Source: Pseudonocardia sp. T1-2H (GTDB lineage: Bacteria; Actinomycetota; Actinomycetes; Mycobacteriales; Pseudonocardiaceae). Taken from it: a stretch of 64,000 nucleotides of DNA. The stretch lies in assembly GCF_038039215.1 (NCBI RefSeq), contig NZ_JBBPCL010000001.1, positions 5,456,001 to 5,520,000 on the forward strand. The letters run 5' to 3'. The notes below the pieces were generated by a model, which saw only the letters and a program-made list of their open reading frames with translations, was not told the DNA's origin and made no database searches. This document shows, piece by piece, positions 16,867 to 25,864 of this stretch. The position numbers and the translations under genes were made by a program. Numbering within the stretch: the stretch's first letter is position 1; every line of letters begins with the position of its first letter.

Positions 16867-17867
16867 GCGCTCCCCTTCAGTACCAGGTCGCCCACACGCA
16901 GGCAGCGGCTGGTCCCGCCGCCGCTCAGCGTCCGTTCGGCCACCCGCCCGTCCCGGTCGCCGCTGCTGCACACGTCGACGACGTGGGCGCAGCGCGGATG
17001 GAACCGGCAGCCGGTGGGCATCGATCCGGCGGGCGGCGTCGCGCCCGGGATGGTCGCGAGCCGCCCGGATCGGGCCGTGAGCTGTGGCATCGCGCTCAGC
17101 AGGGCCTCGGTGTACGGGTGCCGCGGCCGGTCGTAGAGGTCGTCGATCCCGGCCTGCTCGACAACCTGGCCCGCGTACATCACGACGGCCCGGTCGCAGA
17201 TGTCCGCGACGACGCCGAGGTCGTGCGTCACGAACACGACCGCCGTGCCGAACTCGTCCCGCATGGCCCGGAGCAGGTCGAGCACCTGGGCCTGGATCGT
17301 CACGTCGAGGGCCGTGGTCGGCTCGTCCGCGATGATCACCTTCGGCTCGCAGGACAGGGCCATGGCGATCATGACCCGCTGCCGCATGCCGCCGGAGAAC
17401 TCGTGGGGGTAGCTGCGGGCGCGCGTCTCCGCGTGCGGGATGCCGACGGTCGTCAGGACCTCCACCGCGCGGGCCCACGCCGCCTTCTTCGAGCACCCGC
17501 GGTGCCGCCGGACGACCTCGGCGATCTGGTCCCCGACGCGGAAGGCCGGGTCCAGGCTGGTCATCGGCTCCTGGAAGATCATCGAGATCTCGTCGCCGCG
17601 CAGCAGCTCCAGCTTGTGCGCCGGCATCCCGACGAGCTCGACGCCGTCGAGCCGGATGCTCCCGCCCACGACCCGGGAGGACTCGCGGGGCAGGAGGCCG
17701 AGCACCGACAGGCTGGTCACGGTCTTGCCGGAGCCCGACTCGCCGACGAGGCCGACGGTCTCGCCCCGCTCCACCGAGAAGGAGACCTCGTCCAGCACGG
17801 TGACCCAGCCGTCCTCGGTGGCGAACTGGACCTCGAGCCCGTCGACGACGAGCAGCGGATCTGTCAT
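16863..17867 (-). CDS. Dpp/Opp-type ABC transporter ATPase (DppD/OppD-like)
   Basis: A 334-aa ABC ATPase with Walker A GESGSGKTV, Q-loop IFQEPMTSLDP, signature FSGGMRQRVMIAMA, Walker B VIIADEPTTALD and FVTHDLGVV. The C-terminal CRFHPRCAHVVDVC region is typical of peptide/opine/nickel importers. It overlaps dppC by 4 nt upstream and dppF by 4 nt downstream. Confidence 0.92.
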   Translation of the reverse strand: MTDPLLVVDGLEVQFATEDGWVTVLDEVSFSVERGETVGLVGESGSGKTVTSLSVLGLLPRESSRVVGGSIRLDGVELVGMPAHKLELLRGDEISMIFQEPMTSLDPAFRVGDQIAEVVRRHRGCSKKAAWARAVEVLTTVGIPHAETRARSYPHEFSGGMRQRVMIAMALSCEPKVIIADEPTTALDVTIQAQVLDLLRAMRDEFGTAVVFVTHDLGVVADICDRAVVMYAGQVVEQAGIDDLYDRPRHPYTEALLSAMPQLTARSGRLATIPGATPPAGSMPTGCRFHPRCAHVVDVCSSGDRDGRVAERTLSGGGTSRCLRVGDLVLKGSA

Positions 17868-18760
17868 GACCCCCTCCGGGTCTCACGGCCGAGCGAGTCC
17901 CGCAGCCCGTCGCCGAGGAGGTTGAAGGCGAGCACGGTCAGCGCGATGAGCAGACCGGGGAAGATCGTCAGCCACGGCGCCGCCGCGGTGTAGCGGAAGC
18001 CGCGCTCGATCATGGAGCCCCAGCTCGCGTCCGGCGGCTGCACGCCGAGCCCGAGGAAGCTCAGGCTGGCCTCGGCGAGCATCGCCATGGCGGCGGTCAG
18101 CGAGATCTGCACGATCAACGGGGACAGCGCGTTAGGCAGGACGTGGCGCCGGATCACCCGCGCGGTCGGCGTGCCGATCGAGCGGGACGCCTCGATGAAC
18201 GTCTCCTCGCGGATGCTCAGCACGGTCCCCCGTACCAGCCGGACGAACCGCGGCGCGAAGATCACCCCGATCACGAACATGGCGTTGGTGAGGCTCGGCC
18301 CGAGGACGCCGACGAACGCGATCGCCAGGATCAGCGGCGGAAAGCTCATCAGCGCGTCCGTCACGCGCATGATCACCGCGTCGACGCGACGGCCGGCGTA
18401 CCCGGCGATCAGGCCCGGGACGACGCCCAGCACGACGGCGACGGCGACGGCCTGCGCGGCCGCGAGGAGCGAGATCCGCCCGGCGTACAGGGCCCGGCTG
18501 AACACGTCCCGTCCGAGGTCGTCGGTACCCAGGACGTGTCCGCCCCCGGGCGGCTGCAGCACCCCGGAGAGGTTCTGCTGCAACGGGTCGTGGGTCGCGA
18601 GCAGCGGCGCGCAGAGCGCCGACAGCACGACGAGGACCAGGTAGCCCAGGGCGATCAGCCCGGGGACCTGCCGCCGGAAGCGGCGCAGGAAGCGGGCGCG
18701 CGCGGACTGCTCCGGGGCGGAGATCGCCTCGCGCGCGTCGAGGGACGCGGTGGCGGTCAC
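17864..18760 (-). CDS. Dpp/Opp-type ABC transporter permease (DppC-like)
   Basis: A 298-aa inner-membrane permease with about six hydrophobic segments, the family N-terminal helix, and the EAA motif EASRSIGTPTARVIRRHVLPN that docks on the ATPases. The GTG start overlaps the dppB stop (GTGA). Confidence 0.92.
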   Translation of the reverse strand: MTATASLDAREAISAPEQSARARFLRRFRRQVPGLIALGYLVLVVLSALCAPLLATHDPLQQNLSGVLQPPGGGHVLGTDDLGRDVFSRALYAGRISLLAAAQAVAVAVVLGVVPGLIAGYAGRRVDAVIMRVTDALMSFPPLILAIAFVGVLGPSLTNAMFVIGVIFAPRFVRLVRGTVLSIREETFIEASRSIGTPTARVIRRHVLPNALSPLIVQISLTAAMAMLAEASLSFLGLGVQPPDASWGSMIERGFRYTAAAPWLTIFPGLLIALTVLAFNLLGDGLRDSLGRETRRGS

Positions 18761-19701
18761 GCCTGCCTCACCTTCGGGTTCAGCCAGCCGTAGCTCAGGT
18801 CCACGACCAGGTTGACGAGCATGACGACCAGCGCGGTCACGACGACGATGCCCTGGATCATCGGGATGTCCCGCTGCAGCACGGAGCGGATGGCGAGGTC
18901 GCCCAGGCCGGGCAGGCCGAACACCCGCTCGACGATCACGGACCCGCCGAGCAGGAAGCCGATCTGGAAGCCGATGACGGTCACGACCGGCACGGCGGCG
19001 TTCTTCAGCCCGTGCTTGGCGACGACGGCGCGGCCGCGCAGCCCGTTCGCGCGGGCGGTCCGGATGAAGTCCTGCTGCAGGACGTCGGAGAGCGAGCCGC
19101 GCAGCTGCCGGGTGATCTCGGCGGCCACGGCCATGCCGAGGGTCAGCCCCGGCAGCACGAGGCCCCGGGCCCACTCCCCCACGCCCTCCGAGAGCGGCGT
19201 GTAACCCACCGCCGGGAAGATCGGGAAGGCGAGCGCGAACGCCATGATCAGCAGGATCCCGACCCAGAAGTTCGGCAGCGAGATGCCGACCGAGGCGAAC
19301 AGCGTCGCCCCGCGGTCCTGCCACCGGCCGCGGCGCAGGGCCGCGACGATCCCGGCGGGCACGGCGATCAGCAGTGCGACCACCATCGCCGCGAGGGTGA
19401 CGGCGACAGTGACCGGGAAGCGGGACATGATCGCGCCGGACACGGACTCGTTGCTGAACAGCGAGCTGCCCAGGTCACCGGTCAGGGCATGGGCGGCCCA
19501 TCCGGCGTACTGCACCAGGACGGGGTCGTCGAGCCCCAGGCGTTCCCGGGTGGCGTCGATCTGGGCCTCGGTGGCGTTCTCGCCCGAGATCGTGATCGCC
19601 GGATCACCGGGGATCAGCAGGACCAGGGCGAAGACGCCCAGGGACACCAGGAACAGGAGCGGGACGATCATCAGGACACGTCTGAGCGTGTAGCGGAGCA
19701 C
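18757..19701 (-). CDS. Dpp/Opp-type ABC transporter permease (DppB-like)
   Basis: A 314-aa permease with LIPGDPA near the N-terminus, six predicted membrane segments and the EAA loop RTARANGLRGRAVVAKHGLKN. GTG 19701 is used because GGGAGGG lies ~8 nt upstream; the frame stays open to 19752. First gene of the operon, with operator copy 3 about 175 nt upstream. Confidence 0.9.
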   Translation of the reverse strand: MLRYTLRRVLMIVPLLFLVSLGVFALVLLIPGDPAITISGENATEAQIDATRERLGLDDPVLVQYAGWAAHALTGDLGSSLFSNESVSGAIMSRFPVTVAVTLAAMVVALLIAVPAGIVAALRRGRWQDRGATLFASVGISLPNFWVGILLIMAFALAFPIFPAVGYTPLSEGVGEWARGLVLPGLTLGMAVAAEITRQLRGSLSDVLQQDFIRTARANGLRGRAVVAKHGLKNAAVPVVTVIGFQIGFLLGGSVIVERVFGLPGLGDLAIRSVLQRDIPMIQGIVVVTALVVMLVNLVVDLSYGWLNPKVRQA

Positions 19702-19873
19702 TACTGAGCCCTCCCTACGGACGTCGGTGTCGCGAGGGTGGAGAAATGCCACCTCGCTGTGGCGGAAGGTGTGGGTCCGGTCGGATACTTCGCCGGCAAT
19801 ACGTGGTCAATACGCATGCCGAATAGGCCCGCGGCGGAAATCGTACGACTCCGCAGGCAATGGAGAGATCAAC

Positions 19874-19887
19874 TTAACGATCGTTCA
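19874..19887. promoter_or_regulatory. Operator copy 3 (TTAACGATCGTTCA)
   Basis: Consensus copy of the TNAACGATCGTTNA palindrome in the divergent gap between the transporter operon and its binding proteins. Confidence 0.8.
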
Positions 19888-19991
19888 TAAAGTAGCGTTC
19901 GATGCGCTTCCGGTCAACGACCGTTTCACGTCGAGACGCTCGGGAGGCCCGGAGCTGCGCCTTCTGAGATGATCAAGGCGACCCGGGAGCT

Positions 19992-20008
19992 TGCTCCAGA
20001 TTGGAGCA
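19992..20008. promoter_or_regulatory. Inverted repeat TGCTCCA-GAT-TGGAGCA
   Basis: A perfect 7-bp inverted repeat with a 3-nt spacer, unlike the island operator, ~150 nt upstream of the first binding-protein gene. It could be a second operator or a small hairpin. Confidence 0.4.
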
Positions 20009-20154
20009 TGATCCAGCTGGTGTAAAGAATTCACACTTGTAAGCCTGTTCGAAGCATGCACAGAATGACGCCCACGTCGCATCACGATGCATCCGCGTCA
20101 CGCTCGCGATCCGCCACCCGCAATGTCGCGGAACCGGAAGGTGGACCCAGGAAA

Positions 20155-21737
20155 ATGTCCGTCCGTCACATCCGATCAGTCTCCACGGCCGTCCTGTCCG
20201 GACTCCTGGCCGCCACGCTCGTCGTGGCCTGCTCCCCCTCGCACCCACGGGCGGAGGTGGCACCGGGGGCTCCGCGGAGGTCGTCGCGAACTCCGATCTC
20301 GACCCCGAGGCCACCATCCGCTACGCGGACGCCGTCGGGCCCAGCCGGTTCGACCCGCACCGGTCGACGAACGGACAGGACATCCGCTTCCTGGCGCCGG
20401 TCTACGACCGGCTGATCCACCTCGACACCGCCGGCGATCCCGTTCCCGGCCTCGCGACCGCGTGGGAATGGCAGGACGACGGGCTCGCCCTGAAGCTCGC
20501 CATCCGCGAAGGCGTCCGCTTCCACGACGGCACACCCTTCGACGCGTCGTCGGTCAAGGCCAACATCGAACGGGCCAAGACCGTCGAGGGCTCCTCGGTC
20601 AAGTCGGACCTCGCCTCCATCGAGACGGTCGAGGTGCCCGACGCCAGGACCGTCGTGCTGAAGCTGAACCAGCGCAACAGCGCCCTGCTCGGGCTGCTCT
20701 CCCACCGCGCCGGCTGCATGGTCAGCCCGGCCGCATTCGCCAATCCGGACCTGGACCTCAAGCCGGTCGGCACCGGCATGTACAAGGTGAGCAGCTACCG
20801 CCCCGGTGACGTCATCCAGTACGTGCGCAACGACGACTACTGGGACTCCGGCGTCGTCGGCGTCCGCAACCTCGAGCTGCGGATCCTGCCCGACGAGGTC
20901 ACCCGGATGAACGCCATGCGCACCGGCGAGGTCGACGTCGCGCTTCTGTCCGGCCGGCTCGTCCCCGAGGCCTCCGGGCTCCCGGGCGTCACCGTGCACC
21001 GCAGCACGACCCTGACCTACCTGGTGCTGTACCTGAACCGGGCGCGCGCCGAGTTCGGCAACCCCAAGGTGCGCCAGGCGCTCAACTACGCCGTGGACCG
21101 CAAGGCGATCGCCGAGGGCATCTACTTCGGCGCGGCACAGCCGACCGTCCAGCCCTTCCCGCCGAACTACTACGCCTACAACCCGGCCTTCCCCGGCGAC
21201 TACTACCCGCACGACCCGGCCAAGGCGAAGCAGCTACTCGCCGAGGCGGGGCTGCCGAACGGGTTCGAGTTCGAGATGCTCGTGACCGCGCTGTCGACCT
21301 ACACCCAGGCGGGCGAGGCGGTGCAGAACATGCTGGCCGAGGTCGGCGTCAAGGCCAACATCCGCAACGTCGAGGCCGCCCAGACCGCGGACGTCTACTA
21401 CGGCCAGCAGCAGGGAGACGCCCTGGTCTCGCAGTGGGGAGGGCGTCCGGACCCGTCGATGACGATCGGTCTGCAGTTCACCTCGACCGGCTTCTCCAAC
21501 CCGGGCCGGCAGACCACGCCACGCCTGGAGGAGCTGCAGAACGAGGCGCTGGGCAGCCTCGACCCGGCGGTGCGCTCCGAGCGCATCCACGACGCCGTCG
21601 GCGAGCTCGTCGAGCAGGCGTTCCAGGTGCCGATCGTGATGGACGAGTCCGTGATCGCCACCGGCCAGAAGATCGCCGGCTTCGAGACCCTGGTGACGGG
21701 GCAGATCAACTTCCAGAAGCTGGGCGTCAGGAAGTGA
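20155..21737 (+). CDS. ABC transporter substrate-binding lipoprotein 1 (SBP_bac_5), apparent frameshift
   Basis: A family-5 solute-binding protein of ~525 residues. The signal peptide from ATG 20155 ends in the lipobox LVVAC, and the mature domain carries GVRFHDGTPFDASSVKANIERA, QALNYAVDRKAIAEGIYF and the PYDP-like HDPAKAKQLLAEAGLPNG. Signal and domain are in different frames. One missing C in the C-run 20234-20238 right after the lipobox Cys would restore ACSPLAPTGGGTGGSAEVV. It pairs with the divergent dppBCDF-like operon. Confidence 0.85.
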
Positions 21738-21763
21738 GGCGACGGCTCCTGCCGCTCGCCCTC

Positions 21764-21826
21764 ACGTTCGAGCCGGGGCTTGCGGACCGGCCGGAGTTCC
21801 GTGGCGTCGCCAAGGCCGCTGCCTCC
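21764..21826 (+). pseudogene. Vestigial C-terminal fragment of a third binding-protein copy
   Basis: The frame at 21764 reads TFEPGLADRPEFRGVAKAA, matching the C-terminus of binding protein 2 (TYSPALYDRPEFRGVEKAA, ~23366-23425). It lies between the two binding-protein genes with no upstream coding sequence in frame. This looks like a scar of tandem duplication and deletion. Confidence 0.6.
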
Positions 21827-21885
21827 CTGACCTCCCTGCCCGGGCAGCTCGGCGTTCCCGGCATCTCCACCACGAGAGGAGCGCG

Positions 21886-23435
21886 ATGAGGCGGGTCATG
21901 ACCGGAGCCGCGGTGCTACTGCTGGGGCTCGTCGCCGCGTGTTCCCCATCTCCGGCGGAGGCTCGCAGGTCGCGGCGGCGAGCGGGCCGGCTGATCCGCA
22001 GGCGATCTTCCGATGGGCGCACGTCGTCGGGCTGAGCCGGTTCGACCCGCACAAGGCGACGTCGAGCTACGACAACACCTACCTGTTCCTCACCTACGAC
22101 CGGCTGGTCCACACCGACAACGACCTCAGGCCCGTCGCCGGCCTCGCCACGAGGTGGGAGTTCTCGCCGGACGGCAAGGCGCTGGACCTGCAGCTGCGCG
22201 AGGGCGTCACCTTCCACGACGGCACGCCGTTCGATCCCGCGGCCGTGAAGGCCAACATCGAGCGGGCCAAGACCGTCGAGGGATCGTCCGTGCGCAACGA
22301 GCTCGCGACGGTGCAGTCCGTGGAGGTGACCGGCCCGAACAGCGTGCGGCTGGTGCTGAGCGCGCCCACGGCGTCGCTGCCGCTGGTCCTCTCGGACCGG
22401 GCGGGCTCCATGATCAGCCCGGCCGCGTTCGACAACCCGGACCTGGACCAGAAGCCGGTCGGTGCGGGGATGTTCACGGTGGCGGGCTACCAGCCGCAGG
22501 CGAAGATCGAGTACCGCGCCGCGCCGAACTACTGGGACCCCGACTCCGTCAAGGTCGCCGGGATCGACATGTTCATCTACACCGACCCGGCGACCAGGTT
22601 GAACGCGCTGCGGACCGGGGCGGTCGACGGCACGCCCATCTCGCCGGACCAGCTGCCGGAAGCCGAGGCCGCGGGCCTGCGGATAGAGCGCGGCCGCACC
22701 AACAACTTCTACTTCTTCCACCCCAACCGGGCCCGTTCGGAGTTCGGTGACGTGCGGGTGCGCCGCGCGCTGTCCCACGCGATCAACCGCAAGGCGCTCG
22801 TCGACTCGCTGATGCGCGGGTACGGCGAGGTGACCACCCAGCCGGTGCCGTCCTGGAGCTTCGCCTACAACAAGGACCTGCCGGCGGAGACCTACCCGTA
22901 CGACCCGGCGAAGGCCGAGGCGCTGCTGGCGGAGGCCGGGCTGCCGAACGGCTTCACCTTCGAGGCGCTGGTGCCGGTCAACCCGGACTCCCAGCGGCAC
23001 GCCGAGGCGATCCAGGCGGACCTCAAGGCCGTCGGCGTCACCATGACGATCCGGTCGATGGAGGGCCAGCAGCTCACCGACGTGTTCTTCGCGCGCAAGG
23101 AGGGTGACCTGCTGATCGGCACCGGCGGCGGCCGCGCGGACCCGGCGCAGACCACCGGGCTGCGCTACCTGCCGCAGGGCTTCAACAACCCGTCCGGCAT
23201 CAGCACGCCGACCGTCGAGAGGTTCCAGCAGGAGGCGCAGAGCACGACGGACCCGGCGAAGCGCGCCGAGGCCTTCCACAGCCTGATGAAAGAGGTCATG
23301 GACCAGGAGCTCGACGGCGTCCTGTACTTCCTGGCGTCGCCGATCGCCCTGTCCGACAAAGTGATCACCTACAGCCCGGCGCTCTACGACCGCCCGGAGT
23401 TCCGCGGCGTGGAGAAGGCCGCCGAGGGCGCCTGA
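21886..23435 (+). CDS. ABC transporter substrate-binding lipoprotein 2 (SBP_bac_5), apparent frameshift
   Basis: A paralogue of the preceding protein, sharing GVTFHDGTPFDPAAVKANIE, RALSHAINRKALVDSLM and YDPAKAEALLAEAGLPNG. Start ATG 21886 follows GAGAGGAG. The lipobox is LVAAC. The signal frame breaks directly after it, and one extra C in the run 21944-21947 would give ACSPISGGGSQVAAAS and continuous reading to 23435. The break is at the same place as in its paralogue. Likely a second specificity for the same transporter. Confidence 0.85.
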
Positions 23436-23445
23436 GCTGACCGGC

Positions 23446-23460
23446 GAACGGCACTCTCGT
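23446..23460. repeat. Single arm of the CGAACGGCAC repeat family
   Basis: CGAACGGCACTCTCG downstream of binding protein 2 matches one arm of the hairpins at 15778 and 38372; I see no complementary arm nearby. The rest of the 23436-23681 gap shows no gene. Confidence 0.5.
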
Positions 23461-23681
23461 CACTGTGCTGGCCGGCTGCCCCCGGCCAGCCCCTTCCTCG
23501 TTCAACGAGCCGGTGTTCTCCGACGGGCAGCTCTGAGGACGCAACGCGGCGCCGCCCGGTGCTGCCCGACTCGGCAGCGGCACCCTGGCGGTGTCCGGCT
23601 CCGCCGGGTCTCGCCTAGGGTGGCTGACGAGTCCTCCGTTCGGAGGGCGCGCCGCGCCAGGACGTGTGCGAGCGTCTTCAC

Positions 23682-23954
23682 ATGCCGAGGTACGTCATCG
23701 AGCGAGACTTTCCCGGTGCGGGCTCCCTGCCCGCCGAGGAGATCGGCGCGATCAGCGCGAAGAGCAACGACGTGCTGTCCCGGATGCCGGAGCTGCAGTG
23801 GGACCACAGCTACGTGACCGACGACAAGATCTTCTGTGTCTATGTGGCCCCGGACGCTGACAGCATCCGTCGCCACGCCGAGGAGGGCGGGTTCCCCGCG
23901 AACGCGATTCGCGAGGTCGCGCACACGATCGACCCGACGACCGGCGGCCGCTAG
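23682..23954 (+). CDS. DUF4242 domain protein
   Basis: A 90-aa protein consisting of one DUF4242 (ferredoxin-like) domain: MPRYVIERDFPGAGSLPAEE, SYVTDDKIFCVYVAP and the conserved end GFPANAIREVAHTIDPTT. Homologues occur next to diverse catabolic and regulatory genes; biochemical function is not established. ATG 23682 is chosen because family members start MPRYV or close to it. Confidence 0.85.
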   Translation: MPRYVIERDFPGAGSLPAEEIGAISAKSNDVLSRMPELQWDHSYVTDDKIFCVYVAPDADSIRRHAEEGGFPANAIREVAHTIDPTTGGR

Positions 23955-24064
23955 TCGTGAGCCTCCGCGGGCGTTGAGGCGGCGCGGGCCTGCTCGGCAC
24001 GCTCCCACAGCGCCGCGCAGGACGCGGACACCCGCTCGGTCGGCTCTGGCCCACGCCGGGATGA

Positions 24065-25110
24065 CTACCCGAGGCCCGCGGCCTTCAATGCCTGGACTGC
24101 GGACTCGCCGAGGCGCGGACGGGACTGCTGCGCCTCGGCGAGGTAGCCGTCGTCCGCCATGACGCCCGCGAGGTACCGCGCCCGGACCCCCGCGAGGATG
24201 CAGGCGGAACGCCAGCGGTTGAACGCGATCCAGTACGGCAGGCCGGTGACGTCCCGTCCGGTCAGCCGCGTGTAATGGGCGACGAGCTCGTCGCGGCTCG
24301 GGAAGCCCGGCACCGAGGTGGGGCCGGGCTCGACGCCCTCGGCGACCTCGTCGCCGGGCTCGTGCCAGGCAGCGACCAGGTAGGACAGGTCCGCCATCGG
24401 GTCGCCCAGGGTGGAGCTTCCCAGTCGAAGACCGCCCGGACCGTGCCGTCCGGCCCGAAGGCCATGTTGCCCGGCCGGAAGTCCCCGTGGACGACGCCGC
24501 GGGTCTGTTCCGGGATGTGCGCGGCGAGGACGTCGTGGATCTCCTCGAGCTGTCCGAGGTCGGGGTCGTCCGCGGCCAGCGAGGCGTGCACCTGGCGGTT
24601 CCAGCGGCGCAGCTGCCGCTGCACGTACCCCTCCTGCGGCGCCGTCGCGCCGAGCCCCACGGCGTCCGGGTTGACCGCGTGCAACGCCGCCAGCACCTCG
24701 ACGACGTGCTCCCCGGCCCGCTTCCGGGCGGCCGGCTCCAACTCCTCCGCCGCGGCGCGGTCCGTCAGCACCCGGCCGTCGACGAAGCCCATGACGTAGA
24801 AGCCGGCGCCGGTCACGGACTCGTCGTCGCAGAAGGCCAGCGGCGGCGCGACCGGGACGGCCGTCGGGGCCATCGCCGAGAGGAACCGCCACTCCCGGCC
24901 CATGTCGTGCGCGGTGCTCAGCACCCCGCCGAGCGGCGGGCGGCGCAGCGCGTAGTGCGTCCCCTCGGCGTCCGTGACGCGGTAGGTCAGGTTGGAGCGG
25001 CCGCCCGCGACGAGCCCGAACCGCACGGGCGCGACCAGCCCGGGGACGTTGGCGGCCAGCCACTCCTCGACCGGTCCCGTGTGCAGGCCCGCGAGCTCAG
25101 CGACCGACAT
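24065..25110 (-). CDS. APH-fold kinase (LvaA/ACAD10-11 kinase-domain-like), apparent frameshift
   Basis: A ~348-aa aminoglycoside-phosphotransferase-fold kinase. GGRSNLTYRV resembles the nucleotide loop, GVVHGDFRPGNM carries the catalytic Asp, and VFDWE the metal-binding Asp. The last ~115 residues (STLGDPMADLSYLVAAW onward) are in another frame; the break is at GAGCTTCCC on the plus strand, 24414-24423. Relatives phosphorylate hydroxyacyl-CoAs rather than antibiotics (LvaA; kinase domain of ACAD10/11). It is last in the lactonase-ACS-ECH-kinase operon, which supports that reading. Confidence 0.85.
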
Positions 25111-25864
25111 AGTTCGGCTCGCGCTTCTCCAGGAACGACTTCACGCCCTCCCGGTGGTCCTCGGTCCGGAACAGCTCCCCGAGCCGCGTGCTCACCCAGC
25201 GCCCCAGCTCCGACCAATCCGGGTCGAGCGCCTCGCGCAGCCCGGACTTCAGCGCCGCGACGGCCAGCGGCGGGTTCGCCGCGATCTTCCGGGCCAGCTG
25301 CAGCGCGGCCGGCATGAGCTGCTCGTCGTCCACGACCCGGCCGACCAGCCCGATCCGCTCCGCCCGCTCGGCGTCGATCACCTCACCGGTGAACAGCAGC
25401 TCCGCCGCCCGCTCCCGCCCGACGAGCTGCGCGAGCCGAGCGATCCCCGCGACGTCGCTGCACAGCCCGCGCTTCACGAACAACTCGCCGAACTTCGCCC
25501 GGCGCGCGGCCACCCGGAGGTCCGCCATCAGCGCCATCTCCATCCCCCACCCGACAGCGGGGCCGTTGACGGCGGCGATCACCGGGATGTTCGTCTGCAG
25601 CAACGCGCCCGCGGCCGGGGTGAGCCGGGGCGCGGGCCGCGGCGCCGAGTTCTCCTCGCCGCCGTTCATCAGCTCGCGGACGTCGTCCCCGGAGCAGAAC
25701 GAGCGGCCCTCCCCGGTGATCACCAGGACCCGGGCGGTCGAGGTCTGCACGAGCTCGGCGAGCTCGTCGTAGGTCTTGCGGCGCAGGGCGTTGTGCACCT
25801 GCGGCCGCGCGATGGTCACGATCCCGACGTGCCCGTCGAGCTCGTACCGGACGTCCTCAGGCAC
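25097..25864 (-). CDS. Enoyl-CoA hydratase family protein
   Basis: A 255-aa crotonase-fold protein with SFCSGDDVREL and AAVNGPAVGWGMEMALMADLR as the CoA-binding and oxyanion segments, VKRGLCSDVAGIARLAQLVG, and a typical end SFLEKREPNYVGR. GTG 25864 overlaps the CoA-ligase stop by 8 nt, and its own 3' end overlaps the kinase start by 14 nt, so all three are translationally linked. Confidence 0.88.
   Translation of the reverse strand: MPEDVRYELDGHVGIVTIARPQVHNALRRKTYDELAELVQTSTARVLVITGEGRSFCSGDDVRELMNGGEENSAPRPAPRLTPAAGALLQTNIPVIAAVNGPAVGWGMEMALMADLRVAARRAKFGELFVKRGLCSDVAGIARLAQLVGRERAAELLFTGEVIDAERAERIGLVGRVVDDEQLMPAALQLARKIAANPPLAVAALKSGLREALDPDWSELGRWVSTRLGELFRTEDHREGVKSFLEKREPNYVGR

Larger units (their letters stand above)
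19702..20154. other. Divergent regulatory gap between dppB and the binding-protein genes
   Basis: About 450 nt without a convincing gene and visibly lower in GC than the genes around it. It must hold the promoters for dppBCDF (minus) and the substrate-binding protein (plus). Seen in it: operator copy 3 (19874-19887) and a 7-3-7 inverted repeat (19992-20008). Nothing else stands out. Confidence 0.7.

Noticed and set aside
15835..17886. A single 683-codon frame apparently spanning two ABC ATPases
   Set aside because: Only the 343-residue C-terminal half is a real protein (start 16866); the upstream half is out-of-frame translation of the dppD gene.
23955..24064. Short minus-strand frame PTERVSASCAALWERAEQAR downstream of the kinase gene
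   Set aside because: About 35 codons, no start codon or ribosome site, no recognised family. It may be a fragment, but the evidence is too thin to annotate.
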